Shown here piece after piece: positions 1 through 12,899 of a stretch of DNA of 64,000 bases. This stretch comes from Sphagnum magellanicum (Eukaryota > Streptophyta > Sphagnopsida > Sphagnales > Sphagnaceae): assembly GCA_021904315.1 (NCBI GenBank), contig CM038909.1, positions 24,833,032-24,897,031 of the forward strand. The letters are read 5' to 3'. The position numbers and the translations under genes are program-made. How positions within the stretch are numbered: the stretch's first letter is position 1; each line of letters starts with the position of its first letter. Below the pieces are notes generated by a model, which worked only from the letters and a program-made list of their open reading frames with translations, had not been told where the DNA came from and made no database searches.

Positions 1-3000
1 TTTTTCCAATGCTTTTAATTTTGGTGCAAAAAAGGAGGATTTTTCTTTTTTTACACATCGCATCATATCATTATAACCCATTGGTCCAAACTCATCTGTA
101 AAAAGGTTACTTCAAAATGTTATATTATTGACATATGCGCATGTGTTGTTTAATTAGGCTTCATGTGAATATGTTGACATTATGGTTGTTAACAAAGGAA
201 TAGATGCCAATGCAAAACATCAGAACGAGAAAATGCATGTGGGAACAACCATAATGGAATCATTTGAATATTATTCATGGTATTCAATTTTTTTCTTTTC
301 TTTTTGTTTCATTGATCATAATTTGTGGGATTTTTTGTAATTATGTACATATCATGTGAAAGTTATGTGCACAAAGGGTGGAAGGAGCAAATGGTAAAAC
401 ACATTATGAATGTAATAATGATCTAATAAAAAAATGTTTTGAATGTAAAATAAAAATGAAGGTTCACTATCAAATCAAAAATATTAAAATTTCTTGACTT
501 ACAAATGTAATAGCAATTCAATAATGAAACAGGGTCATTTGTTCAAAATTTATTGGAATATTGAGCAAGTGGTTTATCTCCATGCCCGTGAACAATCATG
601 TCAATGAATGTCATTGGAAATTGACCAAGCCCAACAACAATTTTGTTTTTCTCTTGGAACCTTGGTAATGAATGTTGCAATTATTCATTTTATTAAGAAT
701 GATGCACAAGAAGTCCTCCTTTCATTGAATGGATTTTGCTTTTCAAGTAGGTAAATTTTATTTATATGACTATTTGTGCTTATTATGCTTTTTGAGTTTG
801 AATTTATGTTCCTTGTCATTAATATTGTTTTCTCCAACTATAGAACTCATCTTTTTCATGGACTCTTAAACTATGCATTTGTAAGAGGTTGAACCTTTTT
901 TTAAAACATCCACATAGCCATCCACATTGAGATGACATTTCCTTTTCAATCAACTCACAACATATTAAGAGGTTTGATCAATATTTTAATTCCTTGTTAA
1001 TCTACAATCACACATATGATAATGAAAATTGTTGCAACTAATTTGATGCATCATCTTATCTTTACATAATGATTAAGTAACATGGAACATACACATATGT
1101 GTGACATTTGGCATATCTCATTGTTCCATTTTCGAATATTTTTTCATGTGTTCAAAATTAAAACGTGAATGTTTTGTCAACCATCCCCTATTCCTTTCAT
1201 TTTATGTAGCATTATATCAATGAATTACTCAATGAGTGATTGAACATTGGATTCCATTTGCTTAATTGCACAATGTTGTTTATTCATCCAATGTTGCCTT
1301 CTGGCTTATGTCAACAACCATGTTATTTTTCTTGCTTATATGCCATGTAAATAAATTGTGCCAACCCAACGATAATGTACTAAAAATTTCATGAATATCC
1401 TTTCCTTGTATTCTAATGAACTTTCATTTATTATTATTATTATTTCATGCAATATGTTTGGAACATCCTTGATATAGGATATTTTATTTCCAAATAACAA
1501 AGTCCCAAAATTATGGTTTGATGATAGATGTTTTATCAAAAGGAAAGTGTTAGTTTTGATTGATAGAGCAACATATGCATGCGCTCACATTACATTTGGT
1601 TCATCATACAAAGGGTTTTCAATCTTTGAAACAAAATAATCCACACTTGAGTCTTTATGCATTCTTTTAACGATCGTGTATTCATTTTTTTCCTTACACC
1701 AATTTCCTTTTCCTCATCATCTTCCAACATGTGATGTTAATCATAGGACGCAAACAATGACCAAAGATAACGTCCATAAAAAATTGTTTGAGTGAATGGT
1801 TATATATCCAAATCGACATTATTTGTGATATGGTAATCGCATATATTGTTACTTTGACATGATTTTCATTAAGATCCTCATCAAGAACAAGTTCTCTAAG
1901 TGCACATGGAATCATCCACCCTTTAGCAATTATAATTCCATTGATTCAAAATGTCACATTTCCTTCCACACCTCCACCTCCTTCCAATTCCAAGAACCTT
2001 GGCATCACTTAGGTGACTTTTTAACCTATCCAAATGAAATAATTCAATTTGCAAAGGACCATCCTTGTAACCAAAGGAGTGATTTTGAATGTCATCATTG
2101 GCCTTGTTGAAAAGTGCATCAAATGATTCATCATTGTACATGTTAAATTTTCAACCCCATGCATGATGGCATCCTTCATAACATGACTTGACATTAAACC
2201 TTGGACATTGGGTTATTTAACATTAAGCAAAATGTCTTTTAGTAGCCCAAAACCCCACATAGTCTAAGGTCTTTAAAACATTGTGCAAAGGGATCAAAGA
2301 AAACAATTTAACATTTTCAAAGACCTTCATAATAAGTTGAAAATTATAATAATCTGATTATGTCTAGCCACATGATTCAATTTGCATGTTTTTGTGAGGT
2401 GGAGGCAATTGGGCAAATGGCACATTTTTGTCACCTTTGTTATGAGGCGAAGGAAATGAATAAAACTCAAATCCTACTAGATAAAATTTTTACACTTTCA
2501 TGGATAAAAACATCATGAAATTTCAATATGCCACAAAGATCATTCATGAAATATTGTTGAAATTTTTATTTCATTCATGAAAGCTTAGATGAGGAAAACT
2601 AGTTTAAAATGACACAAAAGTGACAAATTCCAATCCGACCAAACAATCATTTTGGTCAAATCATGTTGAACATATCTATTTTGATGATGGGTTTTTTTTA
2701 TTAGTAAAATTGGTGGATCTTTGACTAGTCAAATGAGACAATAATATTTGGGCAACCCAAAAAAAATTGAAATTACTTTATTAAAAAATGAATGACCAAA
2801 ATTATAAGAATAATACTTATGCAAATAATTATTTTCCTAATTAATTGATTACTTTCAATTCATTCATTCATTCATTTACCTATCTAATAAAATAATAATA
2901 ATTAATTCATAAAATTATATATATACACACCCTACCTTACCCTACCCTACCATGCACCTATGTGTTATAATGTGTGGTATATGTTCATAATAAGAATTGA

Positions 3001-6000
3001 ACCTTGATTTCCATGGTCGAATGCCAATGTTTTTGACACCAACACCACATGTTTTTGTGACATAATGTGTCAAATAATAAATATAACATGTTTTTTCCAA
3101 ATCATTTAATAAGTTTAACTTTTGATATGCACTTTTTTTTCAATTTTTCTTACCTATCTACTTACCTACCTACCACTAACCAACCACCTTCATACCTATT
3201 AGTAATTAAACATTTTAAAAAAAAATCATCAAGGAAAAATATTTCAGCATGACTTCATTTGAATTTATACTTCATTTGAATTTGAATTTTATTTAATTTT
3301 CTATTTAATTTGAATTTTATGTTTCATTTTAATTTCATTTAATTTCTATATTTAAAAATATATTTTATACTCATTACCTAGGTGCAACTTATTTAGTTTC
3401 TTACAAACAACCTACCTTTCTTTGATTTACTTCAGACTTATGTACAACCTACCTTCTTACCTATCAAAAACTCAAAAAATATACATGCAATTGATTTGAA
3501 ACTATATAGGTATACGTTCATATTTACCTACTCACAACACACCTACGCATTATGTATTTTCATCCTTGGGTCTATTCAAGGTTGCGGTACCAAACAAAAA
3601 AAAGAAAAACCCTAGGACTTTCTTAGGGCCACTTTTTACAAATTACATTTTCATGAAACCAATGTAAGTGAGAAAAATTCAATAGTTGAAAAAAAGATAA
3701 TTTATGTGATGGTGGTGATTTTTCACATGCATACATAATTGTGCATGAATATTTTAGTTTATAAAAAAAATTGTAGAAAATGCCAAAATGGCTTTTAAAA
3801 TCAACTAAACATGGATTTTCACATGATTATTTCTTGCACATGTGACCTTCAGCTAGAGTTTAAAAAATTTAACCTAATGAATGTGAATAACTATGCAAAT
3901 GATTGAATAAAAGAATCATTTCCCTTGTAACCCATTACTTCAAAATTTGAAGACTTTGAAATTTTTGTATGATTTATTTTTTCGTCAAATTGATCTAATG
4001 AACATGTAGTTGTAGAAAGGGAAACATTTTTTTCTTGTAGATTTTGTTTGAAATCAATTGCATTATTTTATGCATTATTTTTAGCACTTTTAAGAAAAAT
4101 TGTAATTAGGATAGTAAAGGACTCAAAAGGACTTTTATTCAACATCCAATGATTATTTTTTAAAAATCTTGTTCTTTTAATCTTTCAATTTTAGGATCAC
4201 AACAATAAACCATAGTTTTAATATATTAAGACACTACAAAAATCTAAACTTGTTATTTTTAATCTTGTTTTAGTGAGATGTCCCTTTTTTGAACCCCAAC
4301 CTTGAATGAACCCACTTATTACTAGGTTCCTATTTACTTACCTACCTAGTTATATAAATATTTACAACCTAATTTGTCTTGCCCTCTGTAAATTTTATTT
4401 TTTAGAGTTTACAATCAATTTTTTTAAAAATTAATTTGCAAAAATTATATTAATAATTTATTTACTTACCTACCCATTCTACCTTACATAAACCCACCCT
4501 AATAGTTAATGACCATGTACCTTACATGGATCAACTTAGTTAATTAGTTATATACCCTTCCTTGTTATACTTATTTACCTATTTTACTTGCTATAATAAT
4601 TAATGAATATATATATATATATTTACCTATCCATGTTTTCTATCTAATGGTTACATTATCCTATTTAAGCCTAATTAGATCTTTCCAAATAATTAATGAA
4701 TAAATTATTTATTTATTTATTTACCTACCCTATCCTAACTTAACCTAACTTACTTAAATAATTACCCAACTTTATTGGGATTGACATAGTTCTATTTATC
4801 CTCCCTAGGTATATAATTCTCCTTCACTATTTATACCTAACTACCTATTGTATTTGATTTAATAATTAATGAAAATTTTTGTTTATTTATTTACCTAGCA
4901 ACATTATTTAAATATTAGTTGCCCTGCTCTCATTAAATTTAGTTTTAAACCTACTCAAATAATTAATGCATAAAATATTATTTTATTTATTTACATACCC
5001 TACCTTACTTTGACAAGGCTAATAATGACTTTTCCTACCTAAAAAATTAGTTATCCTTCCAAACTCTACCTAACTACCTACTTTACTTTTGTGAATAATC
5101 AATGAAAAAATACTAATTAATTAATTATTGACCTAACCCCTTACTTAACTAATAATTACCCTACCTTAATTAAGTATAATAAACCTACCCAAATAAATAA
5201 AGTATAAAGTAATAATAATCTATTTATTTACCTATGTACCTACATTACTTACTACCTACTTATGTAATTATTTTTTTCCAAATTTTTTTATTGCATATCT
5301 CGTTTGACCACATGTTATTTTGATTACATGTTTCATTTTATTACACCCATGTTTTTTTTTACTAAAGATGTCCATTTTGATTAAATGTCACATTGACCAA
5401 GTAACTAGAAAGATCATTTTAGTCAATTAAGCTAGTCCAAAAAAACATGTCACTTCAATTACTAAGGGCCTTTAGTCAAATTTGCCAAATTTTCAATCAA
5501 AACGGACATGTTAGTCAAATTAAACAACTTGAAAAGCCATGAATTCTTATAGTGCACTTTGCCAACTTGCAAAGTCTAGGTTGTTATTTTGTTAATTTTC
5601 CAAATTGGCTTTACCCATTGCCAAATCCACTTTACCAAATTGCAAAATCAAGAGTGCCCAATTGCCAAGTCCATATTGTTAATATTGCTAAGTTGTTGAC
5701 TACACATCTTTGAAGGAATGTTGCCATGTCCAGATTAATGTTATATGTGTATATCATTTACTCATATATACCCGCATTTTGTAAGGTATGGGTCGAAGTA
5801 CATTATTTATCTTACCATATTTTTTCAAAATCAATATACCTTATAAAATGCATACCCAAAGGTATATAAAATTGGAAAAAAATACCTAGTTCATAACCTT
5901 GGATATATCTTTAAAATACCCATACTTGAAACAATGTATGTTTTCAAATTTCCAATAAATCTTGTTAGCGTAAGTTTTGCCTAAACCTTAAAATCATAGC

Positions 6001-7290
6001 CTAAACCTTAAAATTGTTGCCTTATGATGTGTGATGATTATCCAATATTGAGGAAAAGTGTGTCTTTTGATGTCTTTGGGGAGGTTGAAGCAAATTTCTT
6101 AAGTCATATTGAGGAGTTTGAAAACCAATTAAATCACTATGTTGAATTCATTGACATTGCATATTTTGATTTTTACATTTGTTTTTATGTTTAATAAGCA
6201 AGTTGCATGTTATTAATTTGATTTCAATGGTTTCTTATTTTATGTATGTTTAAGAATAAAAAAAGAAATATTTTAATGCAATTTTATTATTGTAATTTGA
6301 CATCACATCTATGCATTGACCAACTAGATTTAGGCTTATGAAAGTTGTTTAAATAAATTCCAGAATGTGAAAAAAAAAATCATTTTTTATTAAATAAGAC
6401 AAAATTATTTGCCCTTTTTAAACCTTTTTTTGACCCTAACCAAGGGTATATGATAATGAATATCAAGGTGCTTCCCCTCCACCCAATTTTTTTTAAAAAA
6501 TTATATTGATTTTACTCCAAATGGAAAAAAAAATCATAATATACCCTTATTCGATGGGTAAATAAATTGAAAATGTATATATACCCTTACCTTAGGATAT
6601 ATCAAAAACAATATACAGACACAAGATTGGTCCAAAAAAAATTTTAATTGCCAAATGAGCTTCAAATTGCCCAAAAAATAAAAACTTTTAAGTTAGTCAA
6701 TGTTTTTTTCCAAATCTATTAAAACTTGTATCCCCACAAAATTAGACTTGCCTTTCAATTTATTTCTTTCATAGGTTGCTTAAGTGGCCATGTCCTTTTT
6801 ACTTTTTTCAAATTTTTCTCTTTTTTATTTCTTCTAACTTGATGGCTTTTTGAAGATTGAAAAAGGCCCTTGCAAAATTCAAACTACCTTCTAACATATT
6901 GAGAGCAAATTGAAAGGCTTGGGGTTCATATTTCATGTTTTCTTTCTATACCTTTTTAGGAATGATGAGAATTTGAAATTATATATATATTTTGTGAAAA
7001 ACTAAATCACCTTGAAAATAAATAATTAATAAAAAACCCCATTGTCATCTATGATAGTAGGTTGTCTTAAAAAAGTTAATTAAGGTGCCTAAGATTGAAT
7101 TTCAATTTATTTCAAAAACCCATTATCATCAATGACATTAGGTAATTTAAAGATATTTAAATAATTCAAAATTCATCATTGTTAACAACATTGATAAGAT
7201 TTGAAAAAAGTTTTGGCACCTTCAAAGAAAAATGAAAAATAACCCTCCATTGTCATCAACAACACTTGTAAATAGGTTTGAAGGAAGTTG
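1..7290. other. AT-rich intergenic DNA without a supportable gene
   Basis: Long AT-rich stretch with frequent stops in all frames. The open frames (up to 83 codons near 1859-2141) overlap on both strands and carry no recognisable motif. From about 2.9 to 5.3 kb the plus strand is rich in CCTACC/TTACCT tracts. Around 5.54-5.72 kb the motif TTGCCAA recurs, as it does near 12.3-12.5 kb. Between 5.75 and 6.6 kb there are scattered TATACCC segments. Nothing points to a functional gene. Confidence 0.6.
4380..5280. repeat. Degenerate AT/CCTACC repeat cluster
   Basis: The pattern AATAATTAATG(A/C), followed by a TTTATT tract and then TTACCTACCC, recurs near 4592, 4690, 4862, 4957, 5094 and 5195, with a weaker copy near 4437. 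Spacing is irregular (about 95-170 bp) and the units have drifted. It looks like an old tandem or nested repeat; no coding frame crosses it. Confidence 0.45.
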
Positions 7291-8150
7291 TGGTGTAATG
7301 TGAAAGGGGGGCTGTCTACTTATTGTGCAATCTGATCTAATCCTGGATTTTTGGCATAATTGCATCAATCGTTTTGTTGTGACGGCGCCCCATCATTGTT
7401 GCATGGAAATGCATGGCCGACTTGTTTTCTAAGCTGTGTGGTGTGTGCAAGATTGGGCATGGCGGCTGGCATTGATAGAGCTCGACTTATGAAGGCGGCG
7501 TAGCTGAGGATAAAGCGGGAAAAATGGAACGGCGTTGGATGACTGGAAGAAGCCAACGGGGAACTAAAGAAGGGAGATTAGAGGTCTGATGCAGGAGGAC
7601 ATAGGGAGGAGGTAGAGAAAAGAGAGAGTAGTAGCTCGGTAGCTGGAGTCTTGGCCATGAGGGTGATCTTCCGCTGCATCTGATGTATGGTCTAGCTCAT
7701 TGCTGCAGGAGTACATAGAGAGAGGGAGAGAAGAAGAATGAGAGGGACAATCAGTGCTTCCTGTTTTCGTAAGAACTTGTGTTTGAGGGCAGTGTTTGCG
7801 CTCTCGGACTGTATATACAATCCATGAATGATATCCAAGCATTTTTCCTCAGAAACATCTGCGTGCAGTGTGTAACTAGAGCCGTGTGTCATGTTGAGTG
7901 ATGCATTGCTGGGTCTGTCAGTCTTGAAGTTGCAAGTGGGTCAGTGAGCGATGGCAGGAAGGTAGTCCGAGTCAGGAGAGATTACGTGTCTGTGCAATTG
8001 CGGTGGATTGTTAGATCACAAGAGCTAGGGTCCGTGGGAATTCGCGTCATTACTGTGGGTTTTTCTGGATCCTCCTTTTTTGGTTACAATGGCACCTTTG
8101 GAAAAGGAAAACAAAAACCCATTATCATCAATGACATTTGGTCAATTTGC
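7020..8150. repeat. Degenerate ~100-bp repeat interrupted by a GC-richer block
   Basis: Units containing ACCCATTATCATCAATGACA or close variants occur near 7035, 7126, 7173, 7241 and again at 8116. Several are preceded by a (G)GCACCTT or GGTGCCT-like lead (7090, 7214, 8089). The array is interrupted between about 7290 and 8088 by sequence of clearly different composition, after which the last unit resumes. Confidence 0.55.
7290..8088. mobile_element. GC-richer inserted block of unknown type
   Basis: About 0.8 kb with markedly higher G+C than its surroundings, lying inside a degenerate repeat array that continues on both sides. Open frames of 63-92 codons exist on the minus strand (7365-7556, 7564-7842) and 73 codons on the plus strand (7944-8165). 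They overlap in different frames and match nothing I recognise. No clear terminal inverted repeat or target duplication was found by eye. It could be a captured exon, a transposon relic or an integrated foreign fragment. Confidence 0.35.
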
Positions 8151-8165
8151 TCAAATAATAAATAA

Positions 8166-10490
8166 ATAAATAAATAAATGACCATGGGGTGGATGTTAGC
8201 ATAGTAATAATAATATAATTAAAACATATTGAAAATAATGGCATTTAAAACCATAACCATCAAATACATTTATAATGGAATGTACATTATATTATTCAAC
8301 AAATGATACATCATATAGAATTAGATTGATTTTCATCAAGTTTTAATTTATTAAAATTATGGGAAAAACATTTAATCAATAATAGTTTAATGATAAAATC
8401 AAACATTCATCCATAATTTTGGTGGAAGTTCTATTTGTTATAAACATGTAATTTTTTAAAAAAAATCCATATATTAGATGAATGAAAATATCTTTCATTT
8501 ATAATGAAGATGAATTATCAAAAATTGTGTCTGCAAAAATTAGACCAGCATGCAACTAAGGTACAATTACCCTATAAAAATATGATGAATTAATAATTGA
8601 AATGCCATGTTATAATATTTCATAGTTGTAATTTAGTTGCACATTAGTTGCAACTTGGATTCTATATGGGTGTATGTATGCAAAATATATATAATGATAG
8701 TCAACTATAGTTTGACCATGATCACAAGTTGAAGCAAAGTGGTTAATTTCAATTGTGTTACAATTAGTGTAACTTTAATGCTGAGTGAACAACTACTTTG
8801 CAACTAATATATGGCATTGATATGTATGATCATGCCATGTGTACATTTAGGTAAAGGTCCATAACATCTAGAACTTACAACTTGTTTGTAATTAAGAGTC
8901 AATTAAATTAGCTAGTTTTACAACTAAGTTACAATTAAATGTGTCACTATGGTTTCACTACATAACTACTACTTGTCTGCTATTTTGGAACTAGAATGTT
9001 CATCTAGAATTAGTTTTCAACTATGTGCCAACTCATATTATTAAAAGATACAAATTGTGCAATTCATTCAAAGTGTAAATGCAAGCCTTTAGTTGGATTG
9101 GAATCGTGTATTAAAATGTTTATGGGTATGTACATATAGATATCATTGCTTATACATTTCAAACTTTTCTAGACTAGATTATTGAATGTTTCATTGATAC
9201 AAGTGGATTTTTTATTGAAGTAATTAATTAAATTAATTCATTTTCATAAACATCTAAATAACTAAAATTTAAATAATGCAGTGTATATTATAGTTCTATT
9301 TTTTGATTGATGTTTAATTGTTTTGTTAATAATATTTCACCACATTGGAATTCACAATATTATGTTGGTCTACATGTATATCAAACCATAGAATTTCATG
9401 AAAGGTGAAAATTTAATTTTGAATTGAAATTAAAAGCAATGTGTATATTTTTATCAAACATTCAATAAGGGTGTACATATGAATATGTCTTTATATACTT
9501 CAATGTCTTCTACTCAAATTCATGTTTATTATTTAATATTTCATAATCAATTATTTGTTACAAATTTTTAAATTAGTAATTAGTATGTAATATAATTAAT
9601 TACCATGAACTAATTAAGCAAATTAAATAATAAATTATTCATATGAATTCATTAATCAAATTTGATTAATTATTATTTAATTAATTCAGATACTAAATAA
9701 ATAATTATCTAATAAATAATTACTTAAACTTAGTAACTAATTATATAAATTTAATCAATTAATTCAAATAATTTTAGATAACAAACTTTGTTAATGAAGG
9801 TGAGTAATTATTGAATTTTATTGGAATTCAAAACATCAATTATCAACATAATTACTTATCTAATAGTTATTTAAATAATTAATCCTCTAATATTTATTTT
9901 GATGATTAATGATTTCAATCAATCAATTAACTGATTATCTGAATTATATTAATTAATTCACATATTTATTTCAAATAATTAATGCCAGATAATTATGTTA
10001 GATGATTAGTTATAAATTTCAAATTAATTACAAAATGAAAATAAAATAGAATTCATGTGGGAATTTTTTTTGGTAGTTATAACTCAATTGCAACTAGGAT
10101 GCCATTAAAAGATTTAACCCATATGTTTTGTCTTCAATGTCTCATTTCACAAATTATATAAAGGAGGTGTCTCCTCTTGCATTTTCATAATAAAATACAT
10201 GTGCCACGTTGAAATGAGTTCATAAAAGCTTAACACAAAAGGCAAAACACATAACAAATTAAAAAACTTATGTGGCTATTCTTTAGTTCACTTACTCTTT
10301 TAGTATTTTGCTTTCCTACCCACCTACTTGTTTACTTAAATAAGTAGATCCTACTTTTGTACCTACCTAGATAGTAAATAAGTAATGATGTAAATAGGTA
10401 GATAGTAGGTAGGTTGGAGCTATATCAACTTACCTACCTATGGTTATGTATCGACCTACTTAGGTACATATATTTATTTATTTATAAAAT
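8166..10490. other. Very AT-rich spacer
   Basis: No gene is visible. Around 8.54-9.06 kb motifs of the GTTGCAACT/ACAACTA type recur irregularly. Around 9.53-10.05 kb the sequence is almost only A and T with many TTAATTAA-like palindromes, a composition seen in matrix-attachment or unwinding regions (inference only). At 10.31-10.46 kb CCTACCTA and TAGGTAGG tracts on the same strand form weak inverted repeats. Confidence 0.5.
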
Positions 10491-10494
10491 TCAA

Positions 10495-10812
10495 TTAATA
10501 TGCCACATGGCAAATTTTGATTGTGCCACATGTCATAATCCAAGACCATTTAAATTGAATAATCATAATGGATGATGGATATAGTTGTAGAACAAACTTT
10601 AATGGACTAGATTTCATTTTTTCTCTAGAAATTTGCATTGAAAGGACCCGTATGGCAGACATTTTGATACTTGCAAAAATGATGAGATCAATTTTGATGT
10701 TTCTACTTCTAACAATATGCCAATCTCCTCCAATCTTTAAGAATGTACTAAGCATATATGAAATGACAATACTCCTTGTTCCATTGTCAAGCAAGGCTTT
10801 CCTTATAAACAT
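10495..10812 (-). pseudogene. Possible retropepsin-like retroelement remnant
   Basis: A 105-codon minus-strand frame contains ALLDNGTRSIVIS near its start, which resembles the active-site region of retroelement aspartic proteases (ALxDxGAxxNxxS). The expected D-[TS]-G is changed to D-N-G. A later segment, IRVLSMQI, could correspond to the flap/strand region. The plus strand is open over almost the same interval, which weakens the case. No reverse transcriptase or integrase lies nearby. Treat as a weak suggestion. Confidence 0.2.
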
Positions 10813-10899
10813 CCAAAACTTAATCTATTCATTAAATAACAAATATTTTCAAAATCATGTGCAAATCTTCAAACCCTATTGGAAAACTGTGAATTGACA

Positions 10900-12300
10900 T
10901 GTAACATGCATATTAGGTGCTAAAGAACATAAAATTATTTCTCGTGGATCCATTTCAACTACTAAATGTCATGTATTCCAATATTATCCCAGATTTTCAT
11001 ATCTTGTGATAGAGGGTAAAAATTTGATATTCTCATTGATTTTGAGTAGTTCTCTTCTATACAAGACCTCTTATGGCATTACCATACCTCATTTGTTTTT
11101 GTAATGCAACTCCCCTACTATAGTTCATTTTCCCTTACACAATTTGTGTTTTTTTCTCTTTGACTACTTATTGATATTTAGATTTTGGATTGTTGGTATT
11201 GTTGTATTACTTCCTTACCCTCTTCACTTTATGGTCCATAATTAGTTAATTAATTATTTGAGTTCAAGTGAATACAATTACAATCAATATAATGTAATTC
11301 CAATTTGAATTGGATTTGAAATTCAATTTAATTGAACTTCACTTGGGATAATCAATTTAATTTGAATTAAAATACAATTTGAATTGAATTGAAGTTCCTT
11401 AACAATGGTTATTGATTTTCATAATCCAACATAGGAGAAAAAAATCCAAAGTATGTTCAAAGGCAAATAGAGAAGGAGGCACCTTCCCTCTTTGTTCAAC
11501 AATTCCTTATTGAAGTGCATATTTATTTAAGAATCAGTTGATTGTGTGAATTGTCAAGTGGGTAACCATTAATGAGCTCTATACTTTTTTGACCTTAACC
11601 AATTTGATTATCATTGTCACTTGAATTATTTGCCAATATGATTAAAATGATTAAAAATGAGGCATATTTTAATTAATAAGCCCACATTAATGGTAGGTAA
11701 ATGGAACACAATGGGGAGACATATAGACATGTTACAATATTTAAGAAAAATTACTAACAATGACATTGCCATCCATTTGAAAATGGAACATATCCAGACG
11801 TCTTTTGTTGTTATCACCATTCATTGGTAGGCATTACATATTTCTACCTTTCATATATATATATGATTGTACAATCACATTGACTTAGGTAGAAAGCAAA
11901 AGAAGAAAGATATTATGTTTACTCCTTGAGAACGGGAGGGATCTTACACTATAAATAAGCATACTTGGTTTGTTAGATGTAAGATCCTTCCCAGTCTTAA
12001 GGAGCATCTATAACTCTCCCTTCTTACTCTTCTTACTCTCTATGATCAACAAATGTTTAGGTTCATGATAACTTTTAGCTCATGCTTTATGATAAATAAA
12101 GCCAATAAGTGGGGAACATTCCAAATTGTAAGGTAATCAACTATGACCTCATCCTAAGCTTTTTTATTTTGGGAATGATGCTACCTTGGAGTTCTACCTT
12201 ACACAAACAACCCATGTCTATGGCTTAAGGTTCCCCCCATTTAACATTTTTATGTAATATTATTTACTTGGTGAAATTGTGAAGTTGATTTTGCATTTTT
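10900..12300. other. AT-rich spacer, no feature seen
   Basis: Repeats of AATTTGAATT-like sequence occur around 11.29-11.39 kb. A short inverted pair, AAGATCC/GGATCTTA-like, appears around 11.94-12.0 kb (GGGAGGGATCTTACA and TGTAAGATCCTTCCC) and can form a hairpin of about 13 bp. No coding potential is visible. Confidence 0.4.
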
Positions 12301-12530
12301 AGGGAGTCCATCTTGTCAAATTACCAAATTGACATCCATTTCATAAGTTTGCCAAGTCCAATTTGCTTTAAGTCATTAGGTTCACCAAATTGTCAACCAC
12401 ACACATTGGCATGTTGCCAACTCCATGTCACCAATGCTACATTGCCAACTTGTCAAGCCTATCAAACTACCCAAAATGTTTGGAAATGTTACAAGTTGCC
12501 CAATATTGCTTGATCTTTTTTTTTTTTAGG
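12300..12530. repeat. TTGCCAA-rich degenerate repeat
   Basis: The motif (A)TTGCCAA(G/C)T recurs at roughly 20-35 bp intervals, including GCCAAGTCCAATTTGC, TGTTGCCAACTCC and ACATTGCCAACTTG. The same motif family is seen around 5.54-5.72 kb. It looks like a diverged short-period repeat. Confidence 0.4.
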
Positions 12531-12644
12531 CCAAATCTTGCCCCAAAAAGTAAGACAACCCAATTTTCACACATTGCCAAAGGGCTCAAGACTTTGTTTG
12601 TTTCTATTTATTTTGTTTTATTTTGTTTCATTCATGAGGGCTCA

Positions 12645-12790
12645 TCCAATCTTCATTCATAAAATTCCATCTACCAAAATTCATAACAAGATTATTTGCT
12701 TTATGTTAGTTATTTCTTGTGTTAGTTATGTTGGTTTAAAGGCTCCATGGTTGTTTAATGCAATTGCATATCTAATGCAGGCCTCATAGT
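12645..12790 (+). pseudogene. TE-like coding fragment, copy 1
   Basis: In one plus-strand frame this segment reads with motifs PSTKIHNK, CFMLVISCVSYVG and AYLMQA. A minus-strand segment at 21955-22155 in the same window reads CTRIHDK, SFMLVISFVTYVG and DVLTWCGQ. The two share IHxKxxxFMLVISxVxYVG, too long to be chance. Both sit in decayed, non-genic surroundings, so they are probably relics of one dispersed element. The protein family is not recognised. Confidence 0.45.
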
Positions 12791-12899
12791 TTGTGGCAAA
12801 TGCCAACTTTGCCAAAATTAATTTAATTTTGGCAACTTTCTTTGGGTAATTTTGGCAAAATTGGCAGTGTGTGTATTTTAACGTTAGAAAGTGAATTTC

